Source: an uncultured Clostridia bacterium (lineage in GTDB: Bacteria > Bacillota > Clostridia > Oscillospirales > Butyricicoccaceae). From it: 53,079 nt of DNA. The DNA lies in assembly GCA_944381055.1 (NCBI GenBank), contig CALWJQ010000093.1, positions 1-53,079 of the forward strand. Reading direction: 5' to 3'. The notes under the pieces were generated by a model. That model was not told the DNA's origin. It saw nothing but the letters and a program-made list of their open reading frames with translations, and searched no databases. The first letter of the stretch is position 1, and every line of letters begins with the position of its first letter. Of this stretch, positions 1-9,703 are shown in pieces. The position numbers were made by a program, and so were the translations under genes.

Positions 1-553
<553 letters not shown>

Positions 554-599
554 TTTCAACACTCCTTATCGTTCTTTGACCCTTTTGATTTGCGGAACT

Positions 600-608
600 A
601 TTATACCA
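600..608 (-). promoter_or_regulatory. Extended -10 promoter for ppdK
   Basis: On the minus strand the sequence reads TGGTATAAT: a perfect TATAAT (605-600) with the TGn extended -10 element directly before it. The hexamer 17 bp upstream (GTGCAA) is a poor -35, which is normal for extended -10 promoters. It lies about 50 bp before the ppdK start and after a T-rich run that follows the DUF3006 remnant. Confidence 0.65.
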
Positions 609-659
609 GAAAACATGCAGATTTGCACTATCTTTTTCGAAAAAAAACCAAAAAATATT

Positions 660-917
660 TCAAACGCCTTTTTGCCCCCGCAGGGCGTCCCCCCGGCGGA
701 AAAGCCGCTCTTTCTTTTCGCGCATCCGGGCGCGGCGCGCGGCCGTTTCATCGGGGCACAGGGTCCAGCCCTGCGCCGTGCGGCGCAGCACGTCGCCGGC
801 GCGCGCCCCTTCGGGCAGCTAAGGCACCGCCGATTCGCGCCCGTCGGCGCCGGTCAGGACAAAGAACGCGCCTTCGCGCCGATCCACGACATAAAGTTCA
901 TCGTTCGGTCTGCACAT
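660..917 (-). pseudogene. DUF3006 family protein interrupted by an in-frame TAG
   Basis: DUF3006 proteins are short (about 70-90 residues), of unknown function, and often sit beside ComEC-like hydrolases. Here an ATG at 917-915, inside the end of the MBL-fold gene, opens a frame reading DELYVVDRREGAFFVLTGAD and then ESAVP. It is stopped by TAG at 821-819 after 32 residues. Translation resumes in the same frame with LPEGARAGDVLRRTAQGW, DETAARRARMREKKERL and a TGA at 662-660. The two halves together make a normal 85-residue DUF3006 protein with the TAG as codon 33. TAG ends iorA, iscU and thiN in this window, so it is a real stop codon here. A nonsense mutation is therefore likelier than recoding. 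A restart downstream is possible but has no obvious initiation codon at the right place. Confidence 0.75.
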
Positions 918-1788
918 CAATCTGCCCTCCTGACGCGTTGAAGACCAGCGTCCCCTGGGTGTCGGTGCGCAAAACCTGTACGCCTGCGCTTTCCAGCGTT
1001 TCCAGGGTCTCGGGATCCGGATGCCCGTAGCTGTTGCCAGCGCCGCACGAAATGGCGGCATACCGGGGGGAAACCGCCTGAATAAAGTCCGGGCTCGACG
1101 AAGTGACGCTGCCGTGGTGCCCCACCTTGAGGACGTCGGCCTGCGGCAGTCCGTTTTGCAGCATGATCTCTTCCATCGGCGCTTCGGCGTCCCCGGTCAG
1201 CAGAAAGCGCACGCCCGCGCCCTCGCACAGCAGCACCAAAGACGCATTGTTGAGCTCGTCGCCCCAACCGCCGTCCGCAGGCGGCGACAGCACCGTGATG
1301 CGCATACTGCCCAGCATAAAGGTGTCGCCCGCCGCGGCCAGCACGGCGTCGGCCCCGCTGCGCTCGACAGCGTCAAGCATGTCTGCATAGGTCTGGCTGG
1401 TGTGGTCGGCGTCGGGCATCCAAAAGGTCCCGGGCGGGAAGGCGTCGAGCACTGCGGCCATCGACCCGATGTGGTCGGCGTGCGGGTGCGTGGCGACCGC
1501 CAGGGACAGCCTGTCGACACCGTAGGCTTCGAGCGCCTGCAAAATAACTTCCGCGCTGTCCGCCGTACCGGCGTCGACAAGGGCCCACTGCCCTTCGCTG
1601 TGCAGCAGCAGGCTGTCGCCCTGCCCGACATCGAGGACAATGAGCGACATCCCGCCTTCCTGCGGCGGCAGCTCCTGCCGCACGCCGGGCAGGTCCAGTC
1701 CGAAATATCCGGCCAGCAGCGCCAGCGCCGCCAGGATAAGGCCCCCCAGCGCCGCGGGCGCGCGGCTTTTCCGTCTGCGCCTGCTCAT
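898..1788 (-). CDS. ComEC-like MBL-fold hydrolase, membrane-anchored or secreted
   Basis: Metallo-beta-lactamase-fold protein matching the C-terminal domain of ComEC/Rec2, without the competence membrane channel. Of 296 residues, 1-12 are strongly basic and about 13-30 form one hydrophobic segment, a signal anchor. The MBL domain follows with LDVGQGDSLLL, the metal motif HPHADH at 101-106, LLTGDAE and KVGHHGS, ending near SYGHPDPETLE. Stand-alone proteins of this type are predicted extracellular hydrolases or nucleases; the substrate is unknown. The gene overlaps the preceding M20 gene by 4 nt (ATGA) and the following DUF3006 remnant by 20 nt, so it is translated in the same operon. A role in DNA uptake is not supported because no comEA or channel domain is present. 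Confidence 0.88.
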   Translation of the reverse strand: MSRRRRKSRAPAALGGLILAALALLAGYFGLDLPGVRQELPPQEGGMSLIVLDVGQGDSLLLHSEGQWALVDAGTADSAEVILQALEAYGVDRLSLAVATHPHADHIGSMAAVLDAFPPGTFWMPDADHTSQTYADMLDAVERSGADAVLAAAGDTFMLGSMRITVLSPPADGGWGDELNNASLVLLCEGAGVRFLLTGDAEAPMEEIMLQNGLPQADVLKVGHHGSVTSSSPDFIQAVSPRYAAISCGAGNSYGHPDPETLETLESAGVQVLRTDTQGTLVFNASGGQIDVQTER

Positions 1789-3290
1789 AGTTTTTTCATA
1801 AAGCTGCGGTAGATTTCAACCGCAGCTCCCAGCGAGGTTTCGCGGACATACTCGTCCGGCCCGTGCACGGCATTATAAGCCTGATCGCTCGTCAGTATGG
1901 GCGTAAACCGGATGACCGTCCCGCTCAGCGGTTCATAATAGCGGGCGTCGGTGCTGCCCGTCAAAATGGTCGGGATACAGGGCAGCGTGGCAAAGCGCTC
2001 GTGTACGGCGTTGCACAGCGCCTCGTAATACGGCGACTTGTCCGAGGAAATATGCGACGGGTCGCTTTGGACGCTTCCGAGTTCGACTTCGACGGGCAGG
2101 TCGGCGACCAGATCGCGGATGTGGCGCAGCACCGACTGCGCCGTGTCCCCCTGCAGCAGGCAGCCGGTCACCGTAGCTTCAGCGACGGTCGGCAGCTGTA
2201 CTTCGGAACCCGATCCGCTCATCTGCGTGGCGGACAGCGTCGTGCGCAGCAGGGCCATGGTCGGCGCGTGCCCGCGGAAGCACAGGCCCAGAAGCGGTTT
2301 TGTCAGCGGCAGGTTGGCGACGACCAGGCGCCGCCAGAACCCCATAGCCGGCATGGAGGCGCGCAGCGCCTGTTTGACCGGGTCAAGCAGCCGCAGGCGC
2401 GGCAGCGCCGCTTCGATGCGGCAAACCGCTTCGGACAGCGCGCCGACCGCCGTATGCCGCGGCGGCTCGCCCAGCTGCGCCGCCGGGACGCGCGCCGTCA
2501 GTTTATAGACGCACACCGCCTTTTCGGCGACGCCGATGAGCGCCGCCGGGTAGCTGCGCCTGCCCAGGTGGCTTTTGCGGATGGTGCCGCCCTCGTCCAA
2601 AATCATGTCGAAATACACGCCGCGCTTCTGCAAAAGCTCGGCCAGCACAGCCGCGCCGCCCGTGCCCCCGGTCTCCTCGTCGTGGCCAAAGGCAAAATAC
2701 AGGTCGCGGCGCGGCGCATAACCTTCTTCCATCAAAGACGACACCGCTTCGAGCATGGCGATGACCGGGCCTTTGCAGTCGACCGCCCCGCGGCCGCGTA
2801 TCAGCCCGTCTTCACGGGCGCCGGAAAAAGGTTCGCCCGTCCAGCCCTCGCCGGGCGGGACGACGTCCAGGTGGCCGCAGAACATAACGGGCGCCTGCGC
2901 CGCTTTGCGGTCGGCCGCGCGCCAGCGCAGCAGCAGGCTGCCCTCGGGCAGGGCCAGCACGTTCATCTTGGCAAACGCGTCGGCATAGCGCTCTTTTAAG
3001 TACTCGACCAGCCCGTCCATGGCGGCCTGATCCCCCGTAACGGTGGCAAAGCGGATGGCGCTCGACAGTGACTGCGCCGCATGTTCGGTCAGCCGTTCGT
3101 CCGGGGTGGGGGGCGCGACGGGGGCCGGCCGGCGGAAAGTGTGCCCGGCCAGCATGGCCCGCACCAGCATGACAAGGATCAGCGCGGCAAGGGCCGTCAG
3201 CAGCAGGACGTTGACCCAGGTTCCCCACCGGGCCGTAAAGTTGCTGATAAAAATGACTATCGTGGCGTACAGGTCTCTCAGCAGTGTCAT
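1785..3290 (-). CDS. M20-family zinc metallopeptidase with N-terminal membrane anchor
   Basis: Predicted carboxypeptidase or aminoacylase of the M20 family, closest in layout to the long carboxypeptidase-S/PM20D1-type members (501 residues). A hydrophobic segment lies at about 25-47. Metal-site motifs are FCGHLDVVP (H140, D142), RGRGAVDCKG (D171) and HDEETGG (E205/E206, catalytic and metal Glu), with a late His in NAVHGPDEYV near residue 480. The last motif is the usual fifth ligand. The ATG overlaps the ribF stop by 4 nt and the gene ends in a 4-nt overlap with the MBL gene, so it is translationally coupled to a ribosome-biogenesis operon. The natural substrate (dipeptides or N-acyl amino acids) cannot be told from sequence. 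Confidence 0.88.
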   Translation of the reverse strand: MTLLRDLYATIVIFISNFTARWGTWVNVLLLTALAALILVMLVRAMLAGHTFRRPAPVAPPTPDERLTEHAAQSLSSAIRFATVTGDQAAMDGLVEYLKERYADAFAKMNVLALPEGSLLLRWRAADRKAAQAPVMFCGHLDVVPPGEGWTGEPFSGAREDGLIRGRGAVDCKGPVIAMLEAVSSLMEEGYAPRRDLYFAFGHDEETGGTGGAAVLAELLQKRGVYFDMILDEGGTIRKSHLGRRSYPAALIGVAEKAVCVYKLTARVPAAQLGEPPRHTAVGALSEAVCRIEAALPRLRLLDPVKQALRASMPAMGFWRRLVVANLPLTKPLLGLCFRGHAPTMALLRTTLSATQMSGSGSEVQLPTVAEATVTGCLLQGDTAQSVLRHIRDLVADLPVEVELGSVQSDPSHISSDKSPYYEALCNAVHERFATLPCIPTILTGSTDARYYEPLSGTVIRFTPILTSDQAYNAVHGPDEYVRETSLGAAVEIYRSFMKKL

Positions 3291-4189
3291 AGACTCACCT
3301 CGTGTTGGGCGCGCAGGGCCGACTGCACGTCGAGCGCGATTTGTTCGCGCAGCGCGTCGGCCGACGGGAAGGCCCGTTCAGGCCGCAGAAACCGCAGCAG
3401 GTCGACCCGGACCGTCTGCTCGTAGATCTGACGGTCAAAATCCATCAGATAGCTTTCCACGCTCAGGCCGCCGCCCTCGCCAAAGGTCGGGCGCACGCCG
3501 ATATTGGTGACCGCCGGCACGGTCTGTTCCGCGATGTGGACCCGTGCGGCGTACACCCCATGGGGCGGCAGCGCCAGGCCGGGATCGGGAGCCAGGTTAA
3601 TGGTGGGGTACCCCAGCCTGCGGCCGACGCGGCGGCCGTGCGTCACCGGGCCGGACAGCGAAAAGGGCCTGCCGAGCAGGCGCCCTGCCTCTTCAAGCCC
3701 GCCGGCTTCGACCAGGCGGCGGATGCGGGTCGACGAAACGGGCAGCCCACCGTCTGTGACGGCCGGGCAGGTGACGACATGCATCCCCAGCGCCCCGCCT
3801 TCCCTGCGCAAAAGCTCCGGCGTCCCCTGCGCACAGCGCCCGAACCGGTAGTTTTCACCGGTGACGACGGCGCCGCAGCGGTATGTTTTCCACAGCACGT
3901 CCACAATAAACTGCTCCGGTGTCCGGGACGCGAACCCGCGGTCAAAATCGAGCATCAGTACCTCTTCAATGCCCTGTCCGGCAATGAGTTCCGCACGGCG
4001 CTGCGCCGTCGTCAGCAGGGGCGGCGCCCCGCCGAACAGCGACCGCGGATGCTGGCGGAAAGTCAGCGCAGCCGGCCGAAGGCCGAGCGCACGCGCCGTC
4101 TCGGCCGTTTTTTGCAGAATCGACACGTGTCCGCGATGGACACCGTCGAAAAACCCCAGGGCAACGGCCCTGATCGGGCGGTCATTCAT
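3287..4189 (-). CDS. ribF: Bifunctional riboflavin kinase / FAD synthetase
   Basis: Phosphorylates riboflavin to FMN and adenylylates FMN to FAD. The 300-residue protein starts MNDRPIRAVALGFFDGVHRGH. The N-terminal nucleotidyltransferase domain shows GFFDGVHRGH and later STRIRRLVEAG. The C-terminal flavokinase domain has GRRVGRRLGYPTINL and the downstream region around NIGVRPTFGEGG. The start at 4189 forms an ATGA overlap with the truB stop; the longer upstream reading frame is antisense-like sequence within truB and was not used. The truB-ribF order is common in Bacillota. No FMN riboswitch is present, as expected for an internal gene of an operon. Confidence 0.96.
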   Translation of the reverse strand: MNDRPIRAVALGFFDGVHRGHVSILQKTAETARALGLRPAALTFRQHPRSLFGGAPPLLTTAQRRAELIAGQGIEEVLMLDFDRGFASRTPEQFIVDVLWKTYRCGAVVTGENYRFGRCAQGTPELLRREGGALGMHVVTCPAVTDGGLPVSSTRIRRLVEAGGLEEAGRLLGRPFSLSGPVTHGRRVGRRLGYPTINLAPDPGLALPPHGVYAARVHIAEQTVPAVTNIGVRPTFGEGGGLSVESYLMDFDRQIYEQTVRVDLLRFLRPERAFPSADALREQIALDVQSALRAQHEVSL

Positions 4190-5121
4190 GCGTGGTCTTC
4201 CTTCACGGTAAAGTATTTGCGGCAGAACACCGCAAGGCCCCCCCGGTCCAGGGGCCGGGATACGCCAAGCAGCAAAAAGCCGCCGTCCGGCGCATAAACG
4301 CGGCACAGCCCGCCTTCAGGCGGCACCCTGCCCGACTGCAAATGCCGGGCCGCCAGGTGCGCGCCGTTGAGGGCGCGCTTTTCCCCTTCGGCGTTGACGA
4401 CCAGCGCCGGCAGATCGGAAAACAGCCCGTCAACCGGGCGGATCAGGTTTTCCAGCCGGCCTTCGGCGGCAGCCGCCGCAACGCCGTCAAAGCCGGTCGC
4501 TTCGCGCAGCGTAAAGCTGCCCGATCGGGTGCGCGTCAGCGACGTCAGGCACGCGCCGCAGCCCAGCTTTTGGCCGATGTCGTGGCACAGCGTCCGGATA
4601 TACGCGCCTTTGGAGCACACGGCGCGCAGACGGTATTCGTTCGGGCCGTCCCCCTCGCGCGGGGGCAGCAGCTCGATGTCCGAAATGGTGATTTCCCGGC
4701 TTCCGCGCTCGACCTCGATCCCCCGGCGGGCCAGGTCGTACAGGCGCACGCCGCCCACCTGAACAGCCGAGTACATGGGCGGCGTCTGCTCGCTTTGTCC
4801 GAGAAACCCCCGCACCGCCTCTTCTACATCCCGGCGCGACGCCGCCACCGGCGCGCGTGACAGCACGGTCCCCCAGCTGTCCTGCGTGTCGGTCGTCACG
4901 CCCAGTTCAAAGCCGGCGACATATTCCTTATCCGCCCCGCTGGCGTATTCCGACGCCCGGGTCGCGGCGCCCAGCAGCATGACGAGCACCCCTTCGGCCA
5001 TGGGGTCAAGCGTACCGGCATGTCCGACGCGGCGCATTTTCAAAATGCCCCGCAGCTTGGCCACGGCGTCGTGCGAAGTAAATCCCGCCGGCTTGTTTAA
5101 AACCAGAAACCCGTTCAGCAT
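4186..5121 (-). CDS. truB: tRNA pseudouridine(55) synthase
   Basis: Makes pseudouridine 55 in the T-loop of tRNAs. The 311-residue protein begins MLNGFLVLNKPAGFTSHDAV. The family motif GHAGTLDPMAEGVL carries the catalytic aspartate D39. The C-terminal part beyond about residue 230 is the PUA-like region. The ATG at 5121 overlaps the nrnA stop by 7 nt; a much longer frame upstream is the shadow of nrnA. It sits in the conserved order rbfA-nrnA-truB-ribF, which links translation factors with tRNA maturation. Confidence 0.96.
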   Translation of the reverse strand: MLNGFLVLNKPAGFTSHDAVAKLRGILKMRRVGHAGTLDPMAEGVLVMLLGAATRASEYASGADKEYVAGFELGVTTDTQDSWGTVLSRAPVAASRRDVEEAVRGFLGQSEQTPPMYSAVQVGGVRLYDLARRGIEVERGSREITISDIELLPPREGDGPNEYRLRAVCSKGAYIRTLCHDIGQKLGCGACLTSLTRTRSGSFTLREATGFDGVAAAAAEGRLENLIRPVDGLFSDLPALVVNAEGEKRALNGAHLAARHLQSGRVPPEGGLCRVYAPDGGFLLLGVSRPLDRGGLAVFCRKYFTVKEDHA

Positions 5122-6086
5122 GGCGATTCCATCTGGCGCACCGCCTCGCGCGCCAGCATGTCGCGGCACTGCTCCGCGTCCCCGCGCACCATGCACCCGG
5201 CGGCCCGGGCGTGCCCGCCCCCGCCGAAAACGGCGCAGATGCCCGACGCGTTGAGCGGCTTCTGCGTGCGCAGGGACACCTTGTATTCTCCCCGCTGCGG
5301 GAGCTCCTGAAGCAAAATGGCGCACTCGACGCCGTCAAGCTGCATGATCAGCGTAGAAAGGTTGTCCAAATCATCACCCGACGCGCCGACCGAGTCGGCA
5401 AAATCACGATCCAGCACCGAAGCCGCCACCCGATCGCCCCCGTAAAAGCACAGGGTATCAAACAGGCGGCGCTCGATCTGGAACCGCGCGCGCGACTTGC
5501 GTTCGAAAAACTCGCGGTTGACGGCGTGGACGTCGACGCCGGCCTCGATACAGGCAGCGGCGATGCGGTGCGACAGCGGCGTTGTGTTGGAAAAGCAGAA
5601 GCACCCCGTATCGGTCGCCACGGCGATATACAAGGCGTGCATGGCGCCGCGGTCGGGCGTTATGCCTAAAATGCCCGCCAGCGCCCAGATAAGTTCGCCC
5701 GTTGCCGCCGCCTGCCCGTCCAGAAGCACTTCGCGGGCGTAGCCCGTGTTGGACGGGTGATGGTCGATGCACAGGTCGACCTTGCCGCGGTACGGCGCGC
5801 ACGACGCAAGGAAAAGATCCTCGGACGCGATGTCGGCCGCCACGATAAACCCCGGCTTAAACCCCTCGGGGGGCGTCATGCCCTCGAGCAGCGGGGCCAG
5901 CCGGGGGGTGACGTCTTCGTTGCGGTGCAAAAAAGCGCGCAGGCCCTTTTGCCGCAGCAGCCGGCAAAGGGCGTGCGCCGATCCCAGCGTATCCCCGTCG
6001 GGCCGCCGGTGCGTCAAAATCAGTATATCGTTGTGCCCCGTCAGCCGGGCTGCGGCTTCAGCGGCCGTCACCGTCGTCACATTCAT
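5115..6086 (-). CDS. nrnA: DHH-family nanoRNase / pAp phosphatase
   Basis: Bifunctional oligoribonuclease and 3'-phosphoadenosine 5'-phosphate phosphatase of the NrnA type (323 residues; family about 310-330). Metal-binding motifs are THRRPDGDTLGS (H26, D30, D32) and the DHH triad in CIDHHPSNTGYA. The C-terminal DHHA1 domain ends with the glycine-rich GGGGHARAAGC substrate motif. The start at 6086 is preceded by AAGGACGGGG and lies inside the end of rbfA (29-nt overlap), so the two are translationally coupled. This gene is regularly found between rbfA and truB in Bacillota. Confidence 0.94.
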   Translation of the reverse strand: MNVTTVTAAEAAARLTGHNDILILTHRRPDGDTLGSAHALCRLLRQKGLRAFLHRNEDVTPRLAPLLEGMTPPEGFKPGFIVAADIASEDLFLASCAPYRGKVDLCIDHHPSNTGYAREVLLDGQAAATGELIWALAGILGITPDRGAMHALYIAVATDTGCFCFSNTTPLSHRIAAACIEAGVDVHAVNREFFERKSRARFQIERRLFDTLCFYGGDRVAASVLDRDFADSVGASGDDLDNLSTLIMQLDGVECAILLQELPQRGEYKVSLRTQKPLNASGICAVFGGGGHARAAGCMVRGDAEQCRDMLAREAVRQMESPC

Positions 6087-6438
6087 CCCCGTCCTTTATA
6101 TTAAGCTTTGAGAGCATTTCTGAAATGTGTACGCCGTGCGAAATGGAATCGTCGAGCACAAACACCAGTTCGGGCGTATACCGCAGCGTCAGGCGGTGCG
6201 CCAGTTCGCGGCGCAAAAACCCCGACACCGATTTGAGCCCCTGCTTAAGCTGTTTTCTGTCGCAGTCGCCCAGCACGCTGAGAAAAACCTTGCACCAGCG
6301 CAGATCGCCCGAAACTTCGCAGCGGACGATAGACAGCATCGGCCCCTGCAGCCGCGGATCCTTGACGGTGGGCAGGATTTCAGACAGGCATCTCATGACC
6401 TCTTCGCTGATCCGATCGATTCTGTTGCCAGAAGCCAT
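6058..6438 (-). CDS. rbfA: Ribosome-binding factor A
   Basis: Late 30S maturation factor that binds near the 5' end of 16S rRNA. The 126-residue protein has the single KH-like fold of the family, with RIDRISEEVMRCLSEIL at the start, KDPRL, a central SVLGD stretch and the typical LRYTPELVFVLDDSI strand toward the end. An acidic tail, DGDECDDGDG, closes the protein. ATG at 6438 follows GGAGGCTTTATCGCT. A 130-bp GC-rich spacer with a hairpin separates it from infB upstream. Confidence 0.95.
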   Translation of the reverse strand: MASGNRIDRISEEVMRCLSEILPTVKDPRLQGPMLSIVRCEVSGDLRWCKVFLSVLGDCDRKQLKQGLKSVSGFLRRELAHRLTLRYTPELVFVLDDSISHGVHISEMLSKLNIKDGDECDDGDGR

Positions 6439-6503
6439 AGCGATAAAGCCTCCTTTTATAATTTGTCCCGCCGCGGGACGTCCGTCCCGGGCAGCGGAAC
6501 CGC

Positions 6504-6538
6504 CCCCGGCCGCGGCGCTTTCCTGCGCCCGGCCGGGG
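6504..6538 (-). other. GC-rich intercistronic hairpin between infB and rbfA
   Basis: CCCCGGCC (6504-6511) pairs with GGCCGGGG (6531-6538), and an inner GGCGC/GCGCC (6514-6518/6525-6529) extends the stem. No T-run follows on either strand, so this is not a classical terminator. It more likely stabilises or processes the polycistronic mRNA. It occupies most of the only sizeable gap in the 3' half of the operon. Confidence 0.5.
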
Positions 6539-6568
6539 ATCCCCTATGCGCCGAACCGGCGCAGCCGG

Positions 6569-8974
6569 TTACCGTTCGATCTCTTCCATCTGGAAGGCCT
6601 CGATCGTATCGCCTTCCTTGATGTCGTTATACCGCTCAAAGCTCATGCCGCATTCATAGCCCTGCTGGACTTCGCGCACATCGTCCTTAAAGCGTTTGAG
6701 CGACGACAGAACGCCCTCGTGAATGACAATGCTGTCGCGGACGATGCGCACCTGGGCCGATCGCACCATTTTCCCGCTCTGGACATAGCAGCCGGCAATG
6801 GTTCCGACGCCCGACACCTTAAAGGTCTGGCGCACTTCTGCCTGGCCGAGCACGACTTCGCGGTACTTGGGCGCGAGCATTCCCTTCATCGCCTGCTCAA
6901 TCTCTTCAATGCAGTCGTAGATGATGCGGTACAGGCGGATGTCAACGTGGTCGCGCGCCGCGCTTTCCGCCGCGCCGGCCTCGGGCCGCACGTTAAAGCC
7001 GACGATGATGGCGCCCGACGCGCTGGCCAGCATGACGTCCGATTCGTTGATGCCGCCGACGCCCGAATGGATGACGCGCACGCGCACCTCGTCGTTGGAC
7101 AGCTTTTCGAGGCTGGCCTTGACGGCTTCGGCCGACCCCTGCACATCGGCTTTGACAATGATGTTCAGGTCTTTGACATTGCCTTCGTTGATGTGCGCGA
7201 ACAGGTTTTCCAGCGTGACCTTCTGCTGCTGCTGGGCGCGTTCCTGCTTTTCCTGCGCCTTGCGCTGTTCGGCAAGGGTGCGGGCCATGCGCTCGTCCTC
7301 GACGGCGTAAAACAGGTCGCCGGCCGACGGGACTTCGGCCAGCCCGGTGATTTCGACCGGCACCGACGGGCCGGCGGAATCGAGTTTCTTCCCGCGGTCG
7401 CTCTGCATGGCGCGCACGCGGCCGACCGCCGTGCCCGCGATGACAATGTCGCCCTGGCGCAGCGTGCCGTTCTGCACCAGAATGGTGGCGACCGGGCCGC
7501 GGCCGCGGTCCAGCTTGGCCTCGATCACGGTGCCTTTGGCGGCGCGGTCAGGGTTGGCGCGCAGCTCGAGCATGTCGGCGGTCAAAAGCACCATTTCCAG
7601 CAGGTTGTCGATGCCCTCGCCGGTTTTGGCCGAAACCGGGCAGACGATGGTGTTTCCTCCCCATTCTTCGGGCACCAGCTCATACTCGGTCAGCTGCTGC
7701 ATGATGCGGTCGGGGTTCGCCCCTTCTTTATCTATTTTATTGATAGCCACAACAAGCGGGACGTTTGCCGCTTTGGCGTGGTTAATGGCTTCGATGGTCT
7801 GCGGCATGATGCCGTCGTCGGCCGCGACGACCAGAATGGCCACGTCGGTGACCTGCGCGCCGCGCGCGCGCATACTGGTAAAGGCGGCGTGGCCCGGCGT
7901 GTCAAGGAAGGTGCTGTCGCGGCCGTTTAAGGACACGCGGTACGCGCCGATATGCTGGGTGATGCCGCCGGCTTCGCCCGATACGACATTGGTGTTGCGG
8001 ATGGCGTCGAGCAGCGAGGTCTTGCCGTGGTCGACATGTCCCATGACGACGACGACCGGCGCGCGGGGCACCAGGTTTTCTTCGCTGTCGGCGCTGTCGT
8101 CAAGCAGGCGGTCTTCAATGGTGACAATGACCTCTTTCTGCACGACGGCCCCGAACTCTTCGGCCACGATGGCCGCGGTATCAAAATCGATGATCTGCGA
8201 AACGCTGGCCATGACGCCCAGCTTCATGAGCTGCCGCACCACGTCGGCCGCCGATTTTTTGAGCCGGAGCGCCAGTTCGCCCACCGCGATTTCGTCAGGG
8301 ATCATGACCTTGAGCGGCGCTTTTTTGGCCATGGCCTGCTGCTGCAGGCGGCGCATTTTTTCCTGTTCTTCCTGCCTGCGCTTATTGCCCATATAGGGCG
8401 AACGCTTCTGGTTCTGCTTGGTCAGCTTCTGTTTGCTCTGCTGCGCCGAAATCCGCTGCGCCTTTTCGGGCACCAGGGTCTCCATACGCTCGTCATAGCG
8501 CTCGATATTGACCGACGAGCCGCGCGTGTCGACATAGTGCACTTTGGGCGCTTTGGTCTGCGCCGGCGCCTCGGCCTGGCTGCTCTCGACCGGTTTGTGT
8601 TCAAGCGTGCGGGTTTCGGGGCGCTTCTGCGCCTGCGGCTTCGGCGGGCGGGCGCGCTGTTCCTGCGCCTCTTCGCGGGCGCGCTCCTGTGCGCGGCGCT
8701 CGGCTTCGCGCGCTTCCTGCTGTACGCGGATGCGCTCTTCGTTTTTGCGCTTGCGCTCTTCGGCGGCGGCCGCCGCCGGCGCAAACACCTGTTCCAGGCT
8801 GTCAATCTGATGCTTCTGGCTGACCACGTCGAAAATAATATTCAGTTCTTTTTCGCTCAGCACCTGGCTGTTGCTTTTGGGCGCCGAAGCATACTCTTTT
8901 AAAATCTCAACGATTTCTTTGTTGCCCATCCCCAGATCTTTGGCAACCTCGGAAAGCTTGTATTTCACAATCAT
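6569..8974 (-). CDS. infB: Translation initiation factor IF-2
   Basis: GTPase that delivers initiator tRNA to the 30S subunit. The 801-residue protein has an N-terminal IF2_N module ([16 protein letters not shown]). A long charged Ala/Glu/Arg linker covers about residues 70-200 and a second IF2_N-like module about 225-290. The G domain shows [20 protein letters not shown] and NKIDK, followed by domains II-IV ending [14 protein letters not shown]. Its length is typical for Bacillota. The start overlaps the ylxQ stop by 4 nt (ATGA). The highly charged linker explains the long antisense open frames on the other strand. Confidence 0.97.
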   Translation of the reverse strand: MIVKYKLSEVAKDLGMGNKEIVEILKEYASAPKSNSQVLSEKELNIIFDVVSQKHQIDSLEQVFAPAAAAAEERKRKNEERIRVQQEAREAERRAQERAREEAQEQRARPPKPQAQKRPETRTLEHKPVESSQAEAPAQTKAPKVHYVDTRGSSVNIERYDERMETLVPEKAQRISAQQSKQKLTKQNQKRSPYMGNKRRQEEQEKMRRLQQQAMAKKAPLKVMIPDEIAVGELALRLKKSAADVVRQLMKLGVMASVSQIIDFDTAAIVAEEFGAVVQKEVIVTIEDRLLDDSADSEENLVPRAPVVVVMGHVDHGKTSLLDAIRNTNVVSGEAGGITQHIGAYRVSLNGRDSTFLDTPGHAAFTSMRARGAQVTDVAILVVAADDGIMPQTIEAINHAKAANVPLVVAINKIDKEGANPDRIMQQLTEYELVPEEWGGNTIVCPVSAKTGEGIDNLLEMVLLTADMLELRANPDRAAKGTVIEAKLDRGRGPVATILVQNGTLRQGDIVIAGTAVGRVRAMQSDRGKKLDSAGPSVPVEITGLAEVPSAGDLFYAVEDERMARTLAEQRKAQEKQERAQQQQKVTLENLFAHINEGNVKDLNIIVKADVQGSAEAVKASLEKLSNDEVRVRVIHSGVGGINESDVMLASASGAIIVGFNVRPEAGAAESAARDHVDIRLYRIIYDCIEEIEQAMKGMLAPKYREVVLGQAEVRQTFKVSGVGTIAGCYVQSGKMVRSAQVRIVRDSIVIHEGVLSSLKRFKDDVREVQQGYECGMSFERYNDIKEGDTIEAFQMEEIER

Positions 8975-9384
8975 GAATGACTCCCCCTTCTGGCTGATGT
9001 GCCGGCCTTGCCGCGCACGCGATGCTTTTTCTGTTCGCGCCGCTGTCGGCGCTCAAGAGCCTGCAAGGGCTCGTGGTTCCCTGTCTTCTGGCACAGGGCG
9101 ATGGCAAACCCGGTGTCGCATACGGTCATGACGGCGCAGTCCCCCGCGCCGGCCGCCCGGCCGAGCTCTGCTTTGCCGCAGGGCAGGACGATGAGCGGCG
9201 TTTCGCGTTCGCGCGCGGCAAAGGCCGCTGCACCGCGTGTGCAGGGCGACGCGTCGGCCGCCGTCAGGATCAGCCGGGCGCGGCCCGTCCGGCAGGCGTC
9301 AAACGACGCGTCGGCGCCCAGCGTCAGCGCGCCCGCGCGGCGCATCAGGCCGATGAACCGCAAGATATTGTCGTTATCCATCAT
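8971..9384 (-). CDS. ylxQ: L7Ae/YlxQ-family ribosomal protein-like RNA-binding protein
   Basis: Small L7Ae/L30e-fold protein of the YlxQ group found between ylxR and infB; it probably binds kink-turn-like RNA. The 137 residues begin [20 protein letters not shown] and include [27 protein letters not shown] and the conserved alternation of short helices and strands. The C-terminal 30 residues form a strongly basic tail ([16 protein letters not shown]) beyond the usual 100-residue length. Two consecutive ATGs (9384 and 9381) overlap the ylxR stop, so the exact start is uncertain by one codon. Confidence 0.88.
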   Translation of the reverse strand: MMDNDNILRFIGLMRRAGALTLGADASFDACRTGRARLILTAADASPCTRGAAAFAARERETPLIVLPCGKAELGRAAGAGDCAVMTVCDTGFAIALCQKTGNHEPLQALERRQRREQKKHRVRGKAGTSARRGSHS

Positions 9385-9643
9385 CCGCCTCCTCGATTTG
9401 CGTGCGCAGCAGCTCAAGCGTCTGCGGCGGGATTTCACATTCGAGCGCGCGCTGCAGGGCGCGTGACCGGACCGCGCGTTCAAGGCAGGCGGCGTTCCTG
9501 CACAGGTAAGCGCCCCGGCCGGGCATTTTGCCGCGCGCGTCGACGGAAATGACGCCTTCGGGCGAGCGCACGACGCGCACAAGCTGTCTTTTTTCCTTTT
9601 TTTCACGGCACGCAACGCACTGCCGGACCGGCTGCTTCCGCAT
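9374..9643 (-). CDS. rnpM: YlxR / RnpM family RNA-binding protein (DUF448)
   Basis: 89-residue DUF448 protein. In Bacillus subtilis the family member binds RNase P RNA and modulates its activity. Visible family features are the N-terminal QCVACREKKEK, the RVVRSPEG strand and GRGAYLCRNAACLERA, which carries the conserved RGAYLC motif. It lies in the standard order nusA-ylxR-ylxQ-infB. The stop overlaps the ylxQ start. A 60-bp gap with a short GC hairpin separates it from nusA. Confidence 0.93.
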   Translation of the reverse strand: MRKQPVRQCVACREKKEKRQLVRVVRSPEGVISVDARGKMPGRGAYLCRNAACLERAVRSRALQRALECEIPPQTLELLRTQIEEADDG

Positions 9644-9703
9644 GGGTTCAGGGCCCCTTTCCTTCCGTTTTGCCTGCCTCTGCCGGCAGGATGCCTTGAG
9701 CTT

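Noticed and set aside
660..917. TAG as a recoded sense codon (for example pyrrolysine)
   Set aside because: TAG is the normal stop of iorA, iscU and thiN here, no pyl genes are visible, and DUF3006 is not a known pyrrolysine protein. A nonsense mutation is simpler.
6125..7930. A 601-codon plus-strand frame opposite rbfA and infB
   Set aside because: Shadow of infB; low-complexity translation without recognisable domains.
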